From Streptomyces zingiberis (GTDB lineage: Bacteria > Actinomycetota > Actinomycetes > Streptomycetales > Streptomycetaceae), in assembly GCF_012034935.1 (NCBI RefSeq), contig NZ_JAATEN010000006.1, positions 186,001 to 250,000 of the forward strand: a DNA stretch of 64,000 bases. Direction: 5' to 3'. The translations under genes were made by a program, and so were the position numbers. The number at the start of each line of letters is the position of its first letter. The stretch's first letter is position 1. Under the pieces are notes generated by a model that saw only the letters and a program-made list of their open reading frames with translations, had not been told where the DNA came from and made no database searches. Positions 46,049 to 55,252 of this stretch are shown here, in pieces.

Positions 46049-47155
46049 CTACAGCCGGCGGCGGGCCTTGCGGGCGCGGCGCACCAGCGCGGCCGTGCCG
46101 ACGAGGGCCACGGTGGCGCCCGCGGCACCGAGCGTGGTGGCGTCCTTCCGGCCCAGCCTGCGCCCGGCGACGGTGTGCCGGCCGGCCACCTCGTCCAGGA
46201 GTTCCGCCAGCACCTCCTCGTTGGTGTACTCGGGGCGCCAGCCCGACTCGCGCAGCCGGCCGCCGCTGACGACCCACGGGTGCATGGTGTACGCGAGGTC
46301 ACCGGCGGGGGACGGGGTGAGTCCGAGCCGGTGCAGCCGGGAGGCGGCACCGAGGGCCACCGCGGAGGGAAGTTCCATCCGGCGGATGCCGGTCAGCTCC
46401 TCGACCTGGTCCTGTTCCAGCCAGCCGTCGCAGCCGACGGCGAACTCCCCTTCGACCCGCTCCAGTGCCGCGTGCTCCAGCGCGCTCACCAGATCGTGCA
46501 TGTGGCAGAACTGCCACGTGGGGCGGGAGCCGGCGACGACGAGCAGCCGGGGCGACTCGAAGTAGCGGGTCAGCGCGGTGTCGGTGCCGCCGACCAGCAC
46601 CGCGGGCCGCGCCACGGTGACGGCGAGGCCGGGATGCACCCGGGGGGCGTGGCGGCCGAGCCGCTCGATCTCCAGCAGGTCGCCCACGCAGGTCGCGTCC
46701 GCCGTGGCGCGGAGTTCGGCGTCCTCCGTGAGCGGAACGTCGTTCTCCGCGCGCGCTCCGTAGACCATCGCGGAGGTGCAGAGGACGACCCGGCGCACCC
46801 CGGCGGCGGCCGACGCGGTGAGGACGGTCTGGGTGCCGCGCACGTTGCGGGAGGTGCGCTCGGCCGGGTCGGACTCCAGGTCGAGATCGAGCGCCAGGTG
46901 CACCACGACGTCGACGCCCTGGAGCTCCGCGGCGATCAGCGGGTCACGGACGTCCATGACGCGCCACTCGGCCTCCGGCACCTCGCCGCGGCGCTCGTCG
47001 ATGGCGATGACCTGCTTGATCCACTCCGAGGCAGCGAGCCGCCGGGTCAGCAGTTCACCGGCGCCGGTGGCGGCTCCGGTGACCGCGACGACGGGCTTCC
47101 GCGCGGCGGACGCGGGGTTTCGCGCTGCGCGAACTTGGGGGTGTGGGGAACTCAC
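46049..47155 (-). CDS. NAD(P)-dependent epimerase/dehydratase (extended SDR), membrane-tailed
   Basis: A 368-residue Rossmann-fold protein. The nucleotide-binding loop VTGAATGAGELLTRRL (about 25-40) is a variant of TGxxGxxG. VMDVRD, VVHLALDLD and the YGAR (Tyr of the SDR pair) follow. The last 30 residues form a hydrophobic helix (TTLGAAGATVALVGTAALV) ending in a basic cluster, so the protein is probably membrane-tethered. Substrate unknown. The GTG at 47155 starts it. It diverges from the DUF2342 gene. Confidence 0.85.
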   Translation of the reverse strand: MSSPHPQVRAARNPASAARKPVVAVTGAATGAGELLTRRLAASEWIKQVIAIDERRGEVPEAEWRVMDVRDPLIAAELQGVDVVVHLALDLDLESDPAERTSRNVRGTQTVLTASAAAGVRRVVLCTSAMVYGARAENDVPLTEDAELRATADATCVGDLLEIERLGRHAPRVHPGLAVTVARPAVLVGGTDTALTRYFESPRLLVVAGSRPTWQFCHMHDLVSALEHAALERVEGEFAVGCDGWLEQDQVEELTGIRRMELPSAVALGAASRLHRLGLTPSPAGDLAYTMHPWVVSGGRLRESGWRPEYTNEEVLAELLDEVAGRHTVAGRRLGRKDATTLGAAGATVALVGTAALVRRARKARRRL

Positions 47156-47349
47156 CGGGCGTCTCCAGCGGTTGTCTGCGTACACGCGTACGTGCGCCTG
47201 AGCGTACGGACCAGGTGGCGTCCATCCTGCCGCAGGCCGGGCGGCGGCGGAGCACCCGAGCCCCGGCGCGGCCGACGTGCCTACGCTGGAAGGTGACGCC
47301 GGACAGCCGCCGCCGGCCGAGTCGGCGGCCCTACGATCCGAGGAAACCC

Positions 47350-48855
47350 GTGAGTGACTATCCATTCGGATTCGGCCTTCCGCCGGAGGAGCCGGAGGAC
47401 GGCGACAACGGCCGGAAGAAGGGCGGCGAGGACGGTGGCCGGGGCCCGGCCGGTCCGTTCGGCTTCGGCACGGGGCCCGGCGGCCCCGGGGGTGACAATC
47501 CGCTCGCGGCGATGTTCGGCTCGCTGAACCCGAACGACCTCGGCGCGGCCTTCCAGCAGCTCGGGCAGATGCTCTCCTACGAGGGCGGCCCCGTGAACTG
47601 GGAGATGGCCAAGGACATCGCCCGGCAGACGGTCGCGCGCGGCTCGGGTGACCCGAGCGTGACGCCGGGCGAGCGCTCCGCGGTCGAGGAGGCCGTCCGT
47701 CTGGCGGACCTGTGGCTGGACGGCGTCACCTCGCTCCCCTCGGGGTCCCACGCGGCGGTGGCCTGGAGCCGGGCGGAGTGGGTGGAGGCGACCCTGCCCG
47801 CCTGGAAGGAACTGGTCGACCCGGTCGCCGAGCGGGTCTCCGGTGCCATGGGCGACATCCTGCCCGAGGAGATGCAGGCCGTCGCGGGCCCGCTGCTGGG
47901 CATGATGCGGTCCATGGGCGGCGCCATGTTCGGCACCCAGATCGGTCAGGCCGTCGGCACCCTCGCGGGCGAGGTGGTCGGCTCCACCGACATCGGGCTG
48001 CCGCTGGGCCCGTCGAACAAGGCCGCGCTGCTGCCGGTGAACGTCACCGCGTTCGGCGAGGACCTCGGGGTGCCGCAGGACGAGGTGCGGCTCTACCTGG
48101 CGCTGCGCGAGGCCGCGCACCAGCGGCTGTTCGCGCACGTCCCGTGGCTGCGCTCGCACCTCTTCGGCGCGGTCGAGGGGTACGCCCGGGGGATCACGGT
48201 GGACACCGCCAAGCTGGAGGATGTCGTCGGCCGGCTCGACCCGGCGAACCCCGAGCAGTTGCAGGAGGCGCTGCAACAGGGGATGTTCCAGCCGGAGGAC
48301 ACGGCCGCGCAGAAGGCGGCACTGGCCCGGCTGGAGACCGCCCTCGCGCTGGTCGAGGGGTGGGTGGACGCGGTGGTGCACGCCGCCGCCGCACCGCACC
48401 TGCCCTCGGCGGGCGCGCTGCGGGAGACGCTGCGGCGCCGCCGGGCCACGGGCGGGCCCGCGGAGCAGACCTTCGCCACCCTGATCGGGCTGGAGCTGCG
48501 GCCGCGCCGGCTGCGGGACGCCTCCCGGCTGTGGGCCTCCCTCGCCGACGCCCGCGGCGTCGACGGCCGGGACGCCCTGTGGTCGCACCCGGACATGCTT
48601 CCCACCGCCGAGGACCTGGACGACCCCGACGGCTTCGTCCACCGCGAGCAGGTGGACTTCTCGGAACTCGACAAGCTGCTGGGCGAGGCGGCGGACGCCG
48701 GTGGCACCGGCATGTTCGACAAGCCCGGGAGCACCGGCGCCACCGGCGGCGAGGAGCGGGGCGGCGAACCGGGCCGCCCCGATGGCCCCGCTGACACCGA
48801 CGGCCCCGATGGCACGGGGAACAGCCGCGACCGGGGGGACGACGGCCCGAAGTGA
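47350..48855 (+). CDS. DUF2342 zincin-like metalloprotease family protein
   Basis: A 501-residue actinobacterial protein of the DUF2342/F420-associated hydrolase family. The acidic Gly-rich N-terminus (FGFGLPPEEPEDGD) precedes a helical core. That core holds the zincin motif LREAAHQRLFAHVPWL (HxxxH-type, about 257-272) and EGWVDAVVHAAA. The C-terminal 60 residues are Gly/Asp-rich and disordered. The GTG at 47350 is the family start (SDYPFGFG). It overlaps the downstream Nudix gene by four bases. The M. tuberculosis counterpart (Rv3195) is uncharacterised. Confidence 0.87.
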   Translation: MSDYPFGFGLPPEEPEDGDNGRKKGGEDGGRGPAGPFGFGTGPGGPGGDNPLAAMFGSLNPNDLGAAFQQLGQMLSYEGGPVNWEMAKDIARQTVARGSGDPSVTPGERSAVEEAVRLADLWLDGVTSLPSGSHAAVAWSRAEWVEATLPAWKELVDPVAERVSGAMGDILPEEMQAVAGPLLGMMRSMGGAMFGTQIGQAVGTLAGEVVGSTDIGLPLGPSNKAALLPVNVTAFGEDLGVPQDEVRLYLALREAAHQRLFAHVPWLRSHLFGAVEGYARGITVDTAKLEDVVGRLDPANPEQLQEALQQGMFQPEDTAAQKAALARLETALALVEGWVDAVVHAAAAPHLPSAGALRETLRRRRATGGPAEQTFATLIGLELRPRRLRDASRLWASLADARGVDGRDALWSHPDMLPTAEDLDDPDGFVHREQVDFSELDKLLGEAADAGGTGMFDKPGSTGATGGEERGGEPGRPDGPADTDGPDGTGNSRDRGDDGPK

Positions 48856-49430
48856 GCCTGCACGCGGACGCGACACACGTTCTGGAACGCTGGTCCCCGC
48901 CCGTCCCCACCCCCCGCGCATGGGAGGGAACGGAACGGGACACACCCGGCACCGGGCCCGGGCAGGAGCAGCTGCGGGCGGACTATCTGCGCCATCTGTC
49001 GGAGCACCCGGACGGCATGTGGAAGGCGTGCCGTTCCGGGCATCTGACGGCGAGCGCGCTCGTCGTGGACCCGGCGGCCGGGCGGGTGCTGCTGACCCTG
49101 CACCGGAAGCTGGGCCTGTGGCTGCAGACCGGGGGCCACTGCGAGCCGGCGGACGCCACCCTGGCCGGTGCCGCGCTCCGGGAGGCCACCGAGGAATCGG
49201 GCATCGCCGGGCTGGAGCTGCTGGCCGGCGGGCCCGTCCGGCTCGACCGGCACCACACCCCCTGCGCCTGGCATCTGGACACGCAGTACGCCGCCGTCGC
49301 GCCCGCCGGGGCGGTGACGGCGGTCAGCGAGGAATCCCTGGACCTGCGGTGGTTCGCCTTCGACGAGGTGGCTCAGGTGGCGGACGCCTCCGTGGTCCGG
49401 CTCACGGAGGACGTGCGCGCGCTGCTCTGA
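48852..49430 (+). CDS. Nudix hydrolase
   Basis: A 192-residue Nudix-fold protein, translationally coupled (GTGA) to the DUF2342 gene. The Nudix box runs from GGHCEPAD to LREATEESGI (about 97-121). The RE and EExG metal-binding positions are intact, but the first Glu position of the box is Ala. Substrate unknown. The coupling to a protease-like gene is conserved in Streptomyces but unexplained. Confidence 0.88.
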   Translation: MSLHADATHVLERWSPPVPTPRAWEGTERDTPGTGPGQEQLRADYLRHLSEHPDGMWKACRSGHLTASALVVDPAAGRVLLTLHRKLGLWLQTGGHCEPADATLAGAALREATEESGIAGLELLAGGPVRLDRHHTPCAWHLDTQYAAVAPAGAVTAVSEESLDLRWFAFDEVAQVADASVVRLTEDVRALL

Positions 49431-49556
49431 GCGCGACGGCCGGTCGAGCGGGTCCGTCCGCCGGTCTTCCCCGAGGTACGGCGGGCGCGCCGGACGCGGA
49501 ACCGGCTCGTCCGGCGGTACTGCGGTACTGCGGTCCGGCGTATCGGCGCCATGGCC

Positions 49557-49593
49557 GACGGCTGTGGCCGGGAGGTTCCCGGCCACAGCCGTC
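49557..49593. terminator. bidirectional terminator between the Nudix and AIM24 genes
   Basis: A perfect 17-bp stem (GACGGCTGTGGCCGGGA with its complement) with a three-base loop. Its right arm runs into the stop codon of the AIM24 gene on the minus strand. Confidence 0.85.
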
Positions 49594-50353
49594 AGCGGTT
49601 GGTCCAGATGTTCCCCTGGTTCGCCCCGTGCGCGCCGTGCGCTCCCATGCCGTACTGGGCGGCGAGGCCCTGGCCGGGGGCGGCGTTCTGCGGCGGCAGC
49701 GCCTCGCTGGGCTGGACGAGGGCGTAGCCCTGGCCGGAGAAGCTGAGTTCCCAGCCCTCACCGGTGTTGCCGCGCCGCCGGAAGACCCCGGCGGAGTGGG
49801 TCTGCGCCTGCATCTGCACCCGCAGCGAGGCCGACCAGGCCACCACCGCGTCGGCGTCCGCGCTGACGTAGCGGTCCGGCGTCACCTGGAGCATCAACGG
49901 CTTGCCGGAGGTCATCAGCGCGACCTTGCCGCGCCCGGTGATGTGCAGGTTGTAGGCGCCGGTGCCGGAGATGCCGAACTGGCTGTCCACGGCGACGGTC
50001 TCCCAGTGCAGCGAGGAGTCGAGCGCGAGCACGTAGGCGCTGTCGACGGTGAGCCCTTCCTGGTCCACCTCCACCACGTGCACGTACTGGGCGAGGTTGG
50101 CCAGGAAGAGCGTGCCCTGGCCGGAGCAGCGCATGAGGTCGAGGCCCTCGCCGGTGCGGGCGGCGGCCCGGCGCTGTCCCGGTGTGCGGTACTCGCCGTC
50201 GAACTCGATCAGGCCCTGGTAGGCGACCATGCTGCCCTTGCGGGCCAGCAGGTCGTCGTGGCCGCCCAGCGTGACCCGCAGCAACTGCGGGTTCTGCAAG
50301 GCGTACCGCTCCTGCGTCTGGTGCTCGGTGTGGCCGAACAGCGGACTCTGCAT
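49592..50353 (-). CDS. AIM24 family protein (third gene of the cluster)
   Basis: A 253-residue beta-rich protein of the AIM24/TIGR00266 family. Recognisable by NPQLLRVTLGGHDDLLARKGSMVAYQG, LMRCSGQGTLFLA, LTVDSAYVLALDSSLHW and WELSFSGQGYALVQPSE. Family folds resemble tryptophan-RNA-attenuator-like beta barrels, and the yeast namesake is a mitochondrial inner-membrane organiser. No signal peptide is present. It follows the second AIM24 gene by 17 bp, so the three form an operon headed by the TerD fusion. The C-terminal tail is Gly/Ala/His/Gln-rich. Confidence 0.87.
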   Translation of the reverse strand: MQSPLFGHTEHQTQERYALQNPQLLRVTLGGHDDLLARKGSMVAYQGLIEFDGEYRTPGQRRAAARTGEGLDLMRCSGQGTLFLANLAQYVHVVEVDQEGLTVDSAYVLALDSSLHWETVAVDSQFGISGTGAYNLHITGRGKVALMTSGKPLMLQVTPDRYVSADADAVVAWSASLRVQMQAQTHSAGVFRRRGNTGEGWELSFSGQGYALVQPSEALPPQNAAPGQGLAAQYGMGAHGAHGANQGNIWTNR

Positions 50354-50370
50354 GGTGTGCGTTCCCCCCC

Positions 50371-51054
50371 TCAGCCCCGGGCCCGGAGCCGGTCGCTGCT
50401 GTCCTCGCTGGGCTGGACGACCACGAACCCCTCGCCGGAGAAGCCCAGCTGGTAGGCCTCCCCGCTGCCGCGGCCGATCAGCGAGGCGGCCTTGAAGCTC
50501 CGCTTCCCCTTCGTCCGCAGTCCGGTGGACCAGGCCACCAGGGCGTCCGGGTCCACAAAGGTCTCGTCCTCGCCGCGGCCGCAGTCGACGACGATCGGGG
50601 TGCCGCGCGAGGTGAGCGCCACCCAGCCGGTGCCGGCGATCTCCACGTTGAACAGGCCCTGGCCGGCGAACTTGGCCAGGCCCTTGACCCGCTGGACGCC
50701 CCACCGCAGATGCGCGTCGAACGCCAGCAGGTTGCTGCCGTTGACGGACAGCGCCTCGTCGGCCAAGTGGACGCAGATCACGTCCGCGCCGTAGTCGGCG
50801 AGGTACAGCAGGCCGTCGCCGCTGCACTTCATCAGCGGCGCGCCCTCACCGGTGAGCCACTGCGAGGCCATCTGCCGGACGGCGGGCGGATTGGGCTCGT
50901 ACTGGACGAAGCCCTCGTAGGCGACCATCGAACCGGTCCGGGCGAAGAGGTCCTGGCCGCTGTGGAGGGCGACGCGGAGCATGGCCGGCCCGTGGGTCTC
51001 CATCCGGGCGGACACCGGTGCCGGGGCGTACCCCGAGATCATGTGCTGGTCCAT
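50371..51054 (-). CDS. AIM24 family protein (second gene of the cluster)
   Basis: A 227-residue paralogue of the flanking AIM24 proteins, sharing LRVALHSGQDLFARTGSMVAYEG, LMKCSGDGLLYLADYG, LSVNGSNLLAFDAHL and YQLGFSGEGFVVVQPSE in the same order. It starts 11 bp after the TerD-AIM24 gene. The N-terminal 20 residues differ between paralogues. Role unknown; shared operon and fold suggest a hetero-oligomer. Confidence 0.87.
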   Translation of the reverse strand: MDQHMISGYAPAPVSARMETHGPAMLRVALHSGQDLFARTGSMVAYEGFVQYEPNPPAVRQMASQWLTGEGAPLMKCSGDGLLYLADYGADVICVHLADEALSVNGSNLLAFDAHLRWGVQRVKGLAKFAGQGLFNVEIAGTGWVALTSRGTPIVVDCGRGEDETFVDPDALVAWSTGLRTKGKRSFKAASLIGRGSGEAYQLGFSGEGFVVVQPSEDSSDRLRARG

Positions 51055-51065
51055 GGCGGGCTCCC

Positions 51066-52742
51066 TCAGACCTCGTACGGCTGGACGACGATGAAGTTGC
51101 CGGGCGCCCCACGGAACTGGAGGTTCACGGTCTCCCCGCTGTGACCGGGGAAGGCGTTCCGGCGGAGCCGCACCTGACTGGAGATGATCACCTGCGAGGC
51201 CGCCGACCAGGCCACGACGGCGTTGCTGTCGGCGTAGGTGGACGGCGTGACGGGCAGCACGACGGGCGTGCCGTGGGTCTTGACGACCACGGTGCCGGTG
51301 CCCTGGAACTGAAGGGTGAACAGGGCGCCGCCGGGAATGCCGTGTCCCTCGATCCGCCGCACCTCGTGCTGGAGCGACTCGTCGAACGCCAGTACGTTGT
51401 GGGCCGAGACGCAGATCGCGTCCCCCTGGAGCTCGATCGGGTGGATCTGCGCGGCGCTCTCGGCGAGGAACACCTGGCCACGGCCCGTGCACCGCATCAA
51501 CGACAGTTCCTGGCCGGTGGCGTTGCCCACCACGCGGCCGGCGAGGCCGGTCCCCTTGTAGGAGAAGTCGACATCGCCCTGGTAGAGCACCATGCTGCCC
51601 TGGCGGGCGAGGACGGGCCGGCCGTCGGAGCCGAGGTCGACCCGGAGGAGTTGCTGGTTCTGGAGGGTCCAGCGCTGCCCGGTGGGCGCTTCGCGGTACG
51701 CGGCGAGGGCCTTGCCCAGGCCGGCCGGCCCGGCGGCGCCCTGGGGCGGCGCGTAGGGCGACGGAGCGCCGGGCACCGGCCCGGGCGGTGCGCCGGGCGG
51801 CGGATAACCGGCGGGGGCGCCGGGCGGCACCTGGCCCGCGGGGGCGCCGGGCGGCGCCGGGGGGCCGGGGAAGGGCGCGGGCACCGCGGGCGGCGCGCCC
51901 CACGGCGAGGCGGGCGGGACGGGAGCGCCGGGTGCCGGGGGAACGGCTCGGGGCGGTGTGGCCGGAGGCGGCGGGCCGGGCGGCGCCGGGGTCGTAGCCG
52001 GTGCCTGAGCCGGGGCCGGTGGGGGCGGCGCGGGCTGGGGAGACGTGAACCGGTGTACCGGAGCGGGAGCGGAGGGCGGCGCGGGCTGCCCGGCGGGCGC
52101 CCCGGGCGGCGCGCCGGGGACCGCGAAGGCGGGTGGCCCGGCGGGGGCGGACGGCTCCGCGGGCGGGGCGAACCCCGGCACCCCGCCGCCGTCCTGCGGT
52201 GGTACCGATTCCTCCTCCAGCACCTCGCCGCCGAAGTTCCTGAGCAGCGCGTCGAGGCCGCCGTCGAAGCCCTGGCCCACGGCGGCGAAGCGCCAGCCGT
52301 CCTTGCGGTAGAAGTCCCCGAGCATCACCGCCCGCTCGGAGGTGAACTCCGTTCCGTCGAAGGGATACCGGGCCACCTCCTCGCCCCCCGCGACGATCCG
52401 GAGATAGCCGGGCCCGATCCGGGACATCTGCCCCTCGCCGTCGAGCGTCGCCGTGAAGGAGAGCTTGTGGACGGAGGGCGGCACGCGGTCGAGAGTGACA
52501 CGGAAGGACTCGGTGTCACCCGCCTGCGCACCGAGGAGCTGGATGGACTCCTCGGGGGACTTCGGCTGATTGAAGAAGACGAAATACCGGTCGTCGGAGA
52601 GCCGTTCATCGGCGTCGAGACCGAAACAACTGATGTCGAAGGAGAGGCCGGGGCCGGATATCCGTACCCCTATGTACAGATCGGTCCCCGCCGTCAGATC
52701 GCTGATCCTGGCCTTGTGGCCGCGCTGGAATTCCCTGGCCAT
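51066..52742 (-). CDS. TerD-AIM24 fusion protein
   Basis: A 558-residue protein. Residues 1-180 are a TerD domain with the calcium-binding motif DISCFGLDADERLSDDRYFVFF and the closing DFYRKDGWRFAAVGQGF. A linker of about 150 residues made of Pro/Gly/Ala repeats follows. The C-terminal 225 residues are an AIM24 domain (LRVDLGSDGRPVLARQGSMVLYQG, LMRCTGRGQVFLAE). TerD proteins belong to calcium-dependent tellurite/stress-response systems. It is the first gene of the three-gene AIM24 operon. Confidence 0.88.
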   Translation of the reverse strand: MAREFQRGHKARISDLTAGTDLYIGVRISGPGLSFDISCFGLDADERLSDDRYFVFFNQPKSPEESIQLLGAQAGDTESFRVTLDRVPPSVHKLSFTATLDGEGQMSRIGPGYLRIVAGGEEVARYPFDGTEFTSERAVMLGDFYRKDGWRFAAVGQGFDGGLDALLRNFGGEVLEEESVPPQDGGGVPGFAPPAEPSAPAGPPAFAVPGAPPGAPAGQPAPPSAPAPVHRFTSPQPAPPPPAPAQAPATTPAPPGPPPPATPPRAVPPAPGAPVPPASPWGAPPAVPAPFPGPPAPPGAPAGQVPPGAPAGYPPPGAPPGPVPGAPSPYAPPQGAAGPAGLGKALAAYREAPTGQRWTLQNQQLLRVDLGSDGRPVLARQGSMVLYQGDVDFSYKGTGLAGRVVGNATGQELSLMRCTGRGQVFLAESAAQIHPIELQGDAICVSAHNVLAFDESLQHEVRRIEGHGIPGGALFTLQFQGTGTVVVKTHGTPVVLPVTPSTYADSNAVVAWSAASQVIISSQVRLRRNAFPGHSGETVNLQFRGAPGNFIVVQPYEV

Positions 52743-52924
52743 GCGTGACGCCGTCCCCCCGGTTCCGAGCTGTCCGTGCTCGCGCCAGGCTAACGGCTGG
52801 ATCCGGCCACTGGCGATCGCCCGGGCACCCGCTTCCGGAACGGATCCGGACGGAACTCCCCACCGCGCCCGGGGACGGGCCCGGGGACGGCACGGGACAC
52901 GACTCAGGTCCCGGAGCCGGCCGG

Positions 52925-53653
52925 TCAGGTCTCCGAGCGGGCGGGCGCCTCCGCCGGAGCGGAACACGGCGGTTCCGGCGGGTCCGGCGGTTCACCGGCG
53001 CGGGAGGGATCCGCGGCGCCGGTGAACTCAGGGGATCCGGCGGGGCCGCCGGCATCACCGGGGTCCGCGGCGTGCGGCAGCCGGCCGGCGGCGGCCACGC
53101 CTTCCAGGTACCCCCGGGCCCGCTCCGTGCGGGGATAGGCGTCCAGCAGCCGCCAGAAGTCCGCGCCGTGGCCGGGCACCAGCAGATGGGCCAGTTCGTG
53201 GAGGAGGACGTAGTCCACCACGTACCCCGGCATCCCCTGCAGCCGGTGGGAGAGGCGGATGCTGCCCTCGGCGGGGGTGCACGACCCCCAGCGGGTGTTC
53301 TGATTGGTGACCCAGCGCACGGTACGCGGGCGGGCCCGGGCGCCGAGATACTGCGCGGACAGCCGCCCGGCCCGCTCGGCGAGCTCGCCGTCGTCCAGCA
53401 TGCGCCGGCTCTCCTGGGCGGCGAGCCGGTCGAGCATCACCGTCACCCAGCGTTCCTCCTCCGCCTGGGACATGCGGGCGGGGATGAGGACGATCGTGCG
53501 GTCCCCCTCCCGGTAGGCCGAGACGGTACGGCGCCGCCGGGCACTCCGGCGCACCTCGACGGCGGCCGTCCCCGTCCCCCGGGGCGAGGGGCGGGACGGC
53601 TCCGGCGCATGGCGGGGGCGGCCCCCGGCGCGGCTCGTGGGATCGGCGGGCAC
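52925..53653 (-). CDS. YgjP-like zinc metalloprotease (M48/WLM-type)
   Basis: A 242-residue protein with the YgjP signature TRWGSCTPAEGSIRLSHRLQGMP and the metal motif LLHELAHLLVPGHGADFW (HExxH with a downstream His). Both ends are low-complexity: an Arg/Pro-rich first 40 residues and a Pro/Glu/Ala tail of about 45 residues. The GTG at 53653 starts it. The biological substrate is unknown for the whole family. It lies 180 bp upstream of the TerD-AIM24 operon on the same strand. Confidence 0.87.
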   Translation of the reverse strand: MPADPTSRAGGRPRHAPEPSRPSPRGTGTAAVEVRRSARRRRTVSAYREGDRTIVLIPARMSQAEEERWVTVMLDRLAAQESRRMLDDGELAERAGRLSAQYLGARARPRTVRWVTNQNTRWGSCTPAEGSIRLSHRLQGMPGYVVDYVLLHELAHLLVPGHGADFWRLLDAYPRTERARGYLEGVAAAGRLPHAADPGDAGGPAGSPEFTGAADPSRAGEPPDPPEPPCSAPAEAPARSET

Positions 53654-54034
53654 GCCCCGACGTTACCCGCTCCCGGCCGGGGAAGTCCCGCCTCCGGTCC
53701 GTTCGTCCACCACTCCCCCATACCCCCGCGACACCCACGCGCGCCACCGTGCACCACCGCACACCCCGAGTCCCCGCCGATCGCCCACCCGCCACCTCCC
53801 CGGCGGGGGGCGGAGCCCGGTGAACGCGGGGCCGGGATCCCGGGTCACCGGGTCACCGGGTCACCGGGTCACCGGAGGGCCGGAGGGACCGAAGACGCCG
53901 GAAGTCACCGAAATGCCCGAAGTCTTGCCGGGGAGATGAAATGACTATCCACAGCCCCTGTGGACAACGCTCGACGCCGGTCCGCCCCCGCCCGTCATCC
54001 TGGGCACCGGTCGGGAACAACCGGAGGGGCCGCT
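53654..54034. other. divergent region with an 8-bp tandem repeat
   Basis: 381 bp between the YgjP-like and E1-like genes, without a gene. Four perfect GGGTCACC copies lie at 53842-53873. A GC-rich dyad and a CACAGCCCCTGTGG motif (53951-53964) precede the E1-like gene. GGAGGGG at 54022-54028 is its ribosome-binding site. Confidence 0.55.
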
Positions 54035-55252
54035 ATGCATCCGATGATCAAGCCCGCGCTGCGGCGCGGCTGGCGTGACCGGCAGACCGTGCAGTTCGGG
54101 GTGGCACCGGCGCACGCCGTGGTGCTGGGCCCGGTGGACACGGCGACGGGCAGCTTCCTCTCCCTGCTCGACGGCACCCGGGGAATGCCGTTACTGCGGG
54201 CCGAGGCCAAGGCGCTGGGGCTCCCCGCCGACCGGCCCGCCGAACTCCTGGCCCGGCTCGCGGGAGCCGGCCTGCTGGACGACGCGGCGGTGGAGGGCGT
54301 CCCGCCGCCGGAGCGCTGCGATCCACCTGCGGACCCGGACCGGCTCCGGGCCGACCTGGCCTCGCTCTCCGTGGTCCATCCGGAACCGGGCGCCGCGCGC
54401 CGCCGGATGGCGGCGCGCCGGGCGCTGCGGGTCCGGGTACGCGGGGCGGGCCGGGTGGGCGCGGCCGTGGCCACGGCTCTGTCGGCCTCGGGGATCGGCC
54501 AGGTCGACGTGGTGGACGGCGGGCGGGTCGCGCCCTGGGAGACGGCGCCCGGCGGGCTGCCGCCGGAGTCGGCCGGGGAGCGGCGTGAGATCGCCGCGCG
54601 GCGGGCCGTGCGCGCCGCCGCACCGGGTGGCGGCCGGTCCCGCCGGGGGCCGTCCGGAGCGGGTGAGCCGTGCGGTCCCGGCCCCGGCCTGGCCCTGACG
54701 GTGCTCACCCCACGGGACGGTCTCGACGCCCACGCCCCGGACCCGGCGACCGCCGAGCCGCTGCTCGCCACGGGCACCCCGCACCTCTACGCCGGTGTGC
54801 TGGAGGGCACGGGCGTGGTGGGGCCGCTGGTGCTCCCCGGCGAGACGGCCTGCGCCGGCTGTCTCCAGCGCCACCGCTCCGAGCGGGAACCCACCTGGCC
54901 CCGGATGCTCGCCCAGTGGCGGTCCGCCCGCGGCTCGGCCGCGCCCGCCTGTGACACGGCGCTCGCCACCGTCGTGGCCGGGCTGGCGGCCGCCCACGCA
55001 CTGACGTTCCTGGACGGCGGGGCGCCGGTGTGCGCGGGGGCCCGGCTGGAGTTCGCCCTGCCCGATCTGGCCTGGGAGTGCCACCGCCTCGCACCGCATC
55101 CGGCCTGCGGGTGCGGTGCGTCCGGAGCGGTGGACCAGCCATACTCACCAGGTGGCGTCAGGACGCCGGCGGGGCCGTCCGGCCCGGGCGCCGAGCCGGA
55201 GCGCAGAGGCACTCCGGGGAGGCACAGTGGAGTTGGAGGAGCGCATGTCTGA
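54035..55252 (+). CDS. E1/ThiF-like protein with PqqD-like N-terminal domain
   Basis: A 405-residue protein. Residues about 1-90 look like a PqqD/RRE winged helix (FLSLLDGTRGMPLLRAEAKALG...LLARLAGAGLLDD), the leader-peptide-binding module of RiPP pathways. A Rossmann E1-like domain follows (VRGAGRVGAAVATALSASGIGQVDVVDGG). The usual GxGGxG loop and the later N-x-x-R adenylation residues are not evident. Zinc-type CAGC and CGC pairs are present (about 271-274 and near 360). It resembles the E1-like partner of TOMM cyclodehydratases, but no YcaO gene is in the window. It overlaps the ABC1 kinase gene by eight bases. Confidence 0.78.
   Translation: MHPMIKPALRRGWRDRQTVQFGVAPAHAVVLGPVDTATGSFLSLLDGTRGMPLLRAEAKALGLPADRPAELLARLAGAGLLDDAAVEGVPPPERCDPPADPDRLRADLASLSVVHPEPGAARRRMAARRALRVRVRGAGRVGAAVATALSASGIGQVDVVDGGRVAPWETAPGGLPPESAGERREIAARRAVRAAAPGGGRSRRGPSGAGEPCGPGPGLALTVLTPRDGLDAHAPDPATAEPLLATGTPHLYAGVLEGTGVVGPLVLPGETACAGCLQRHRSEREPTWPRMLAQWRSARGSAAPACDTALATVVAGLAAAHALTFLDGGAPVCAGARLEFALPDLAWECHRLAPHPACGCGASGAVDQPYSPGGVRTPAGPSGPGAEPERRGTPGRHSGVGGAHV

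Noticed and set aside
54035..55252. A RiPP/TOMM biosynthetic cluster around the E1-like gene
   Set aside because: No YcaO, precursor peptide, dehydrogenase or transporter gene is nearby, so only the single protein's similarity is claimed.
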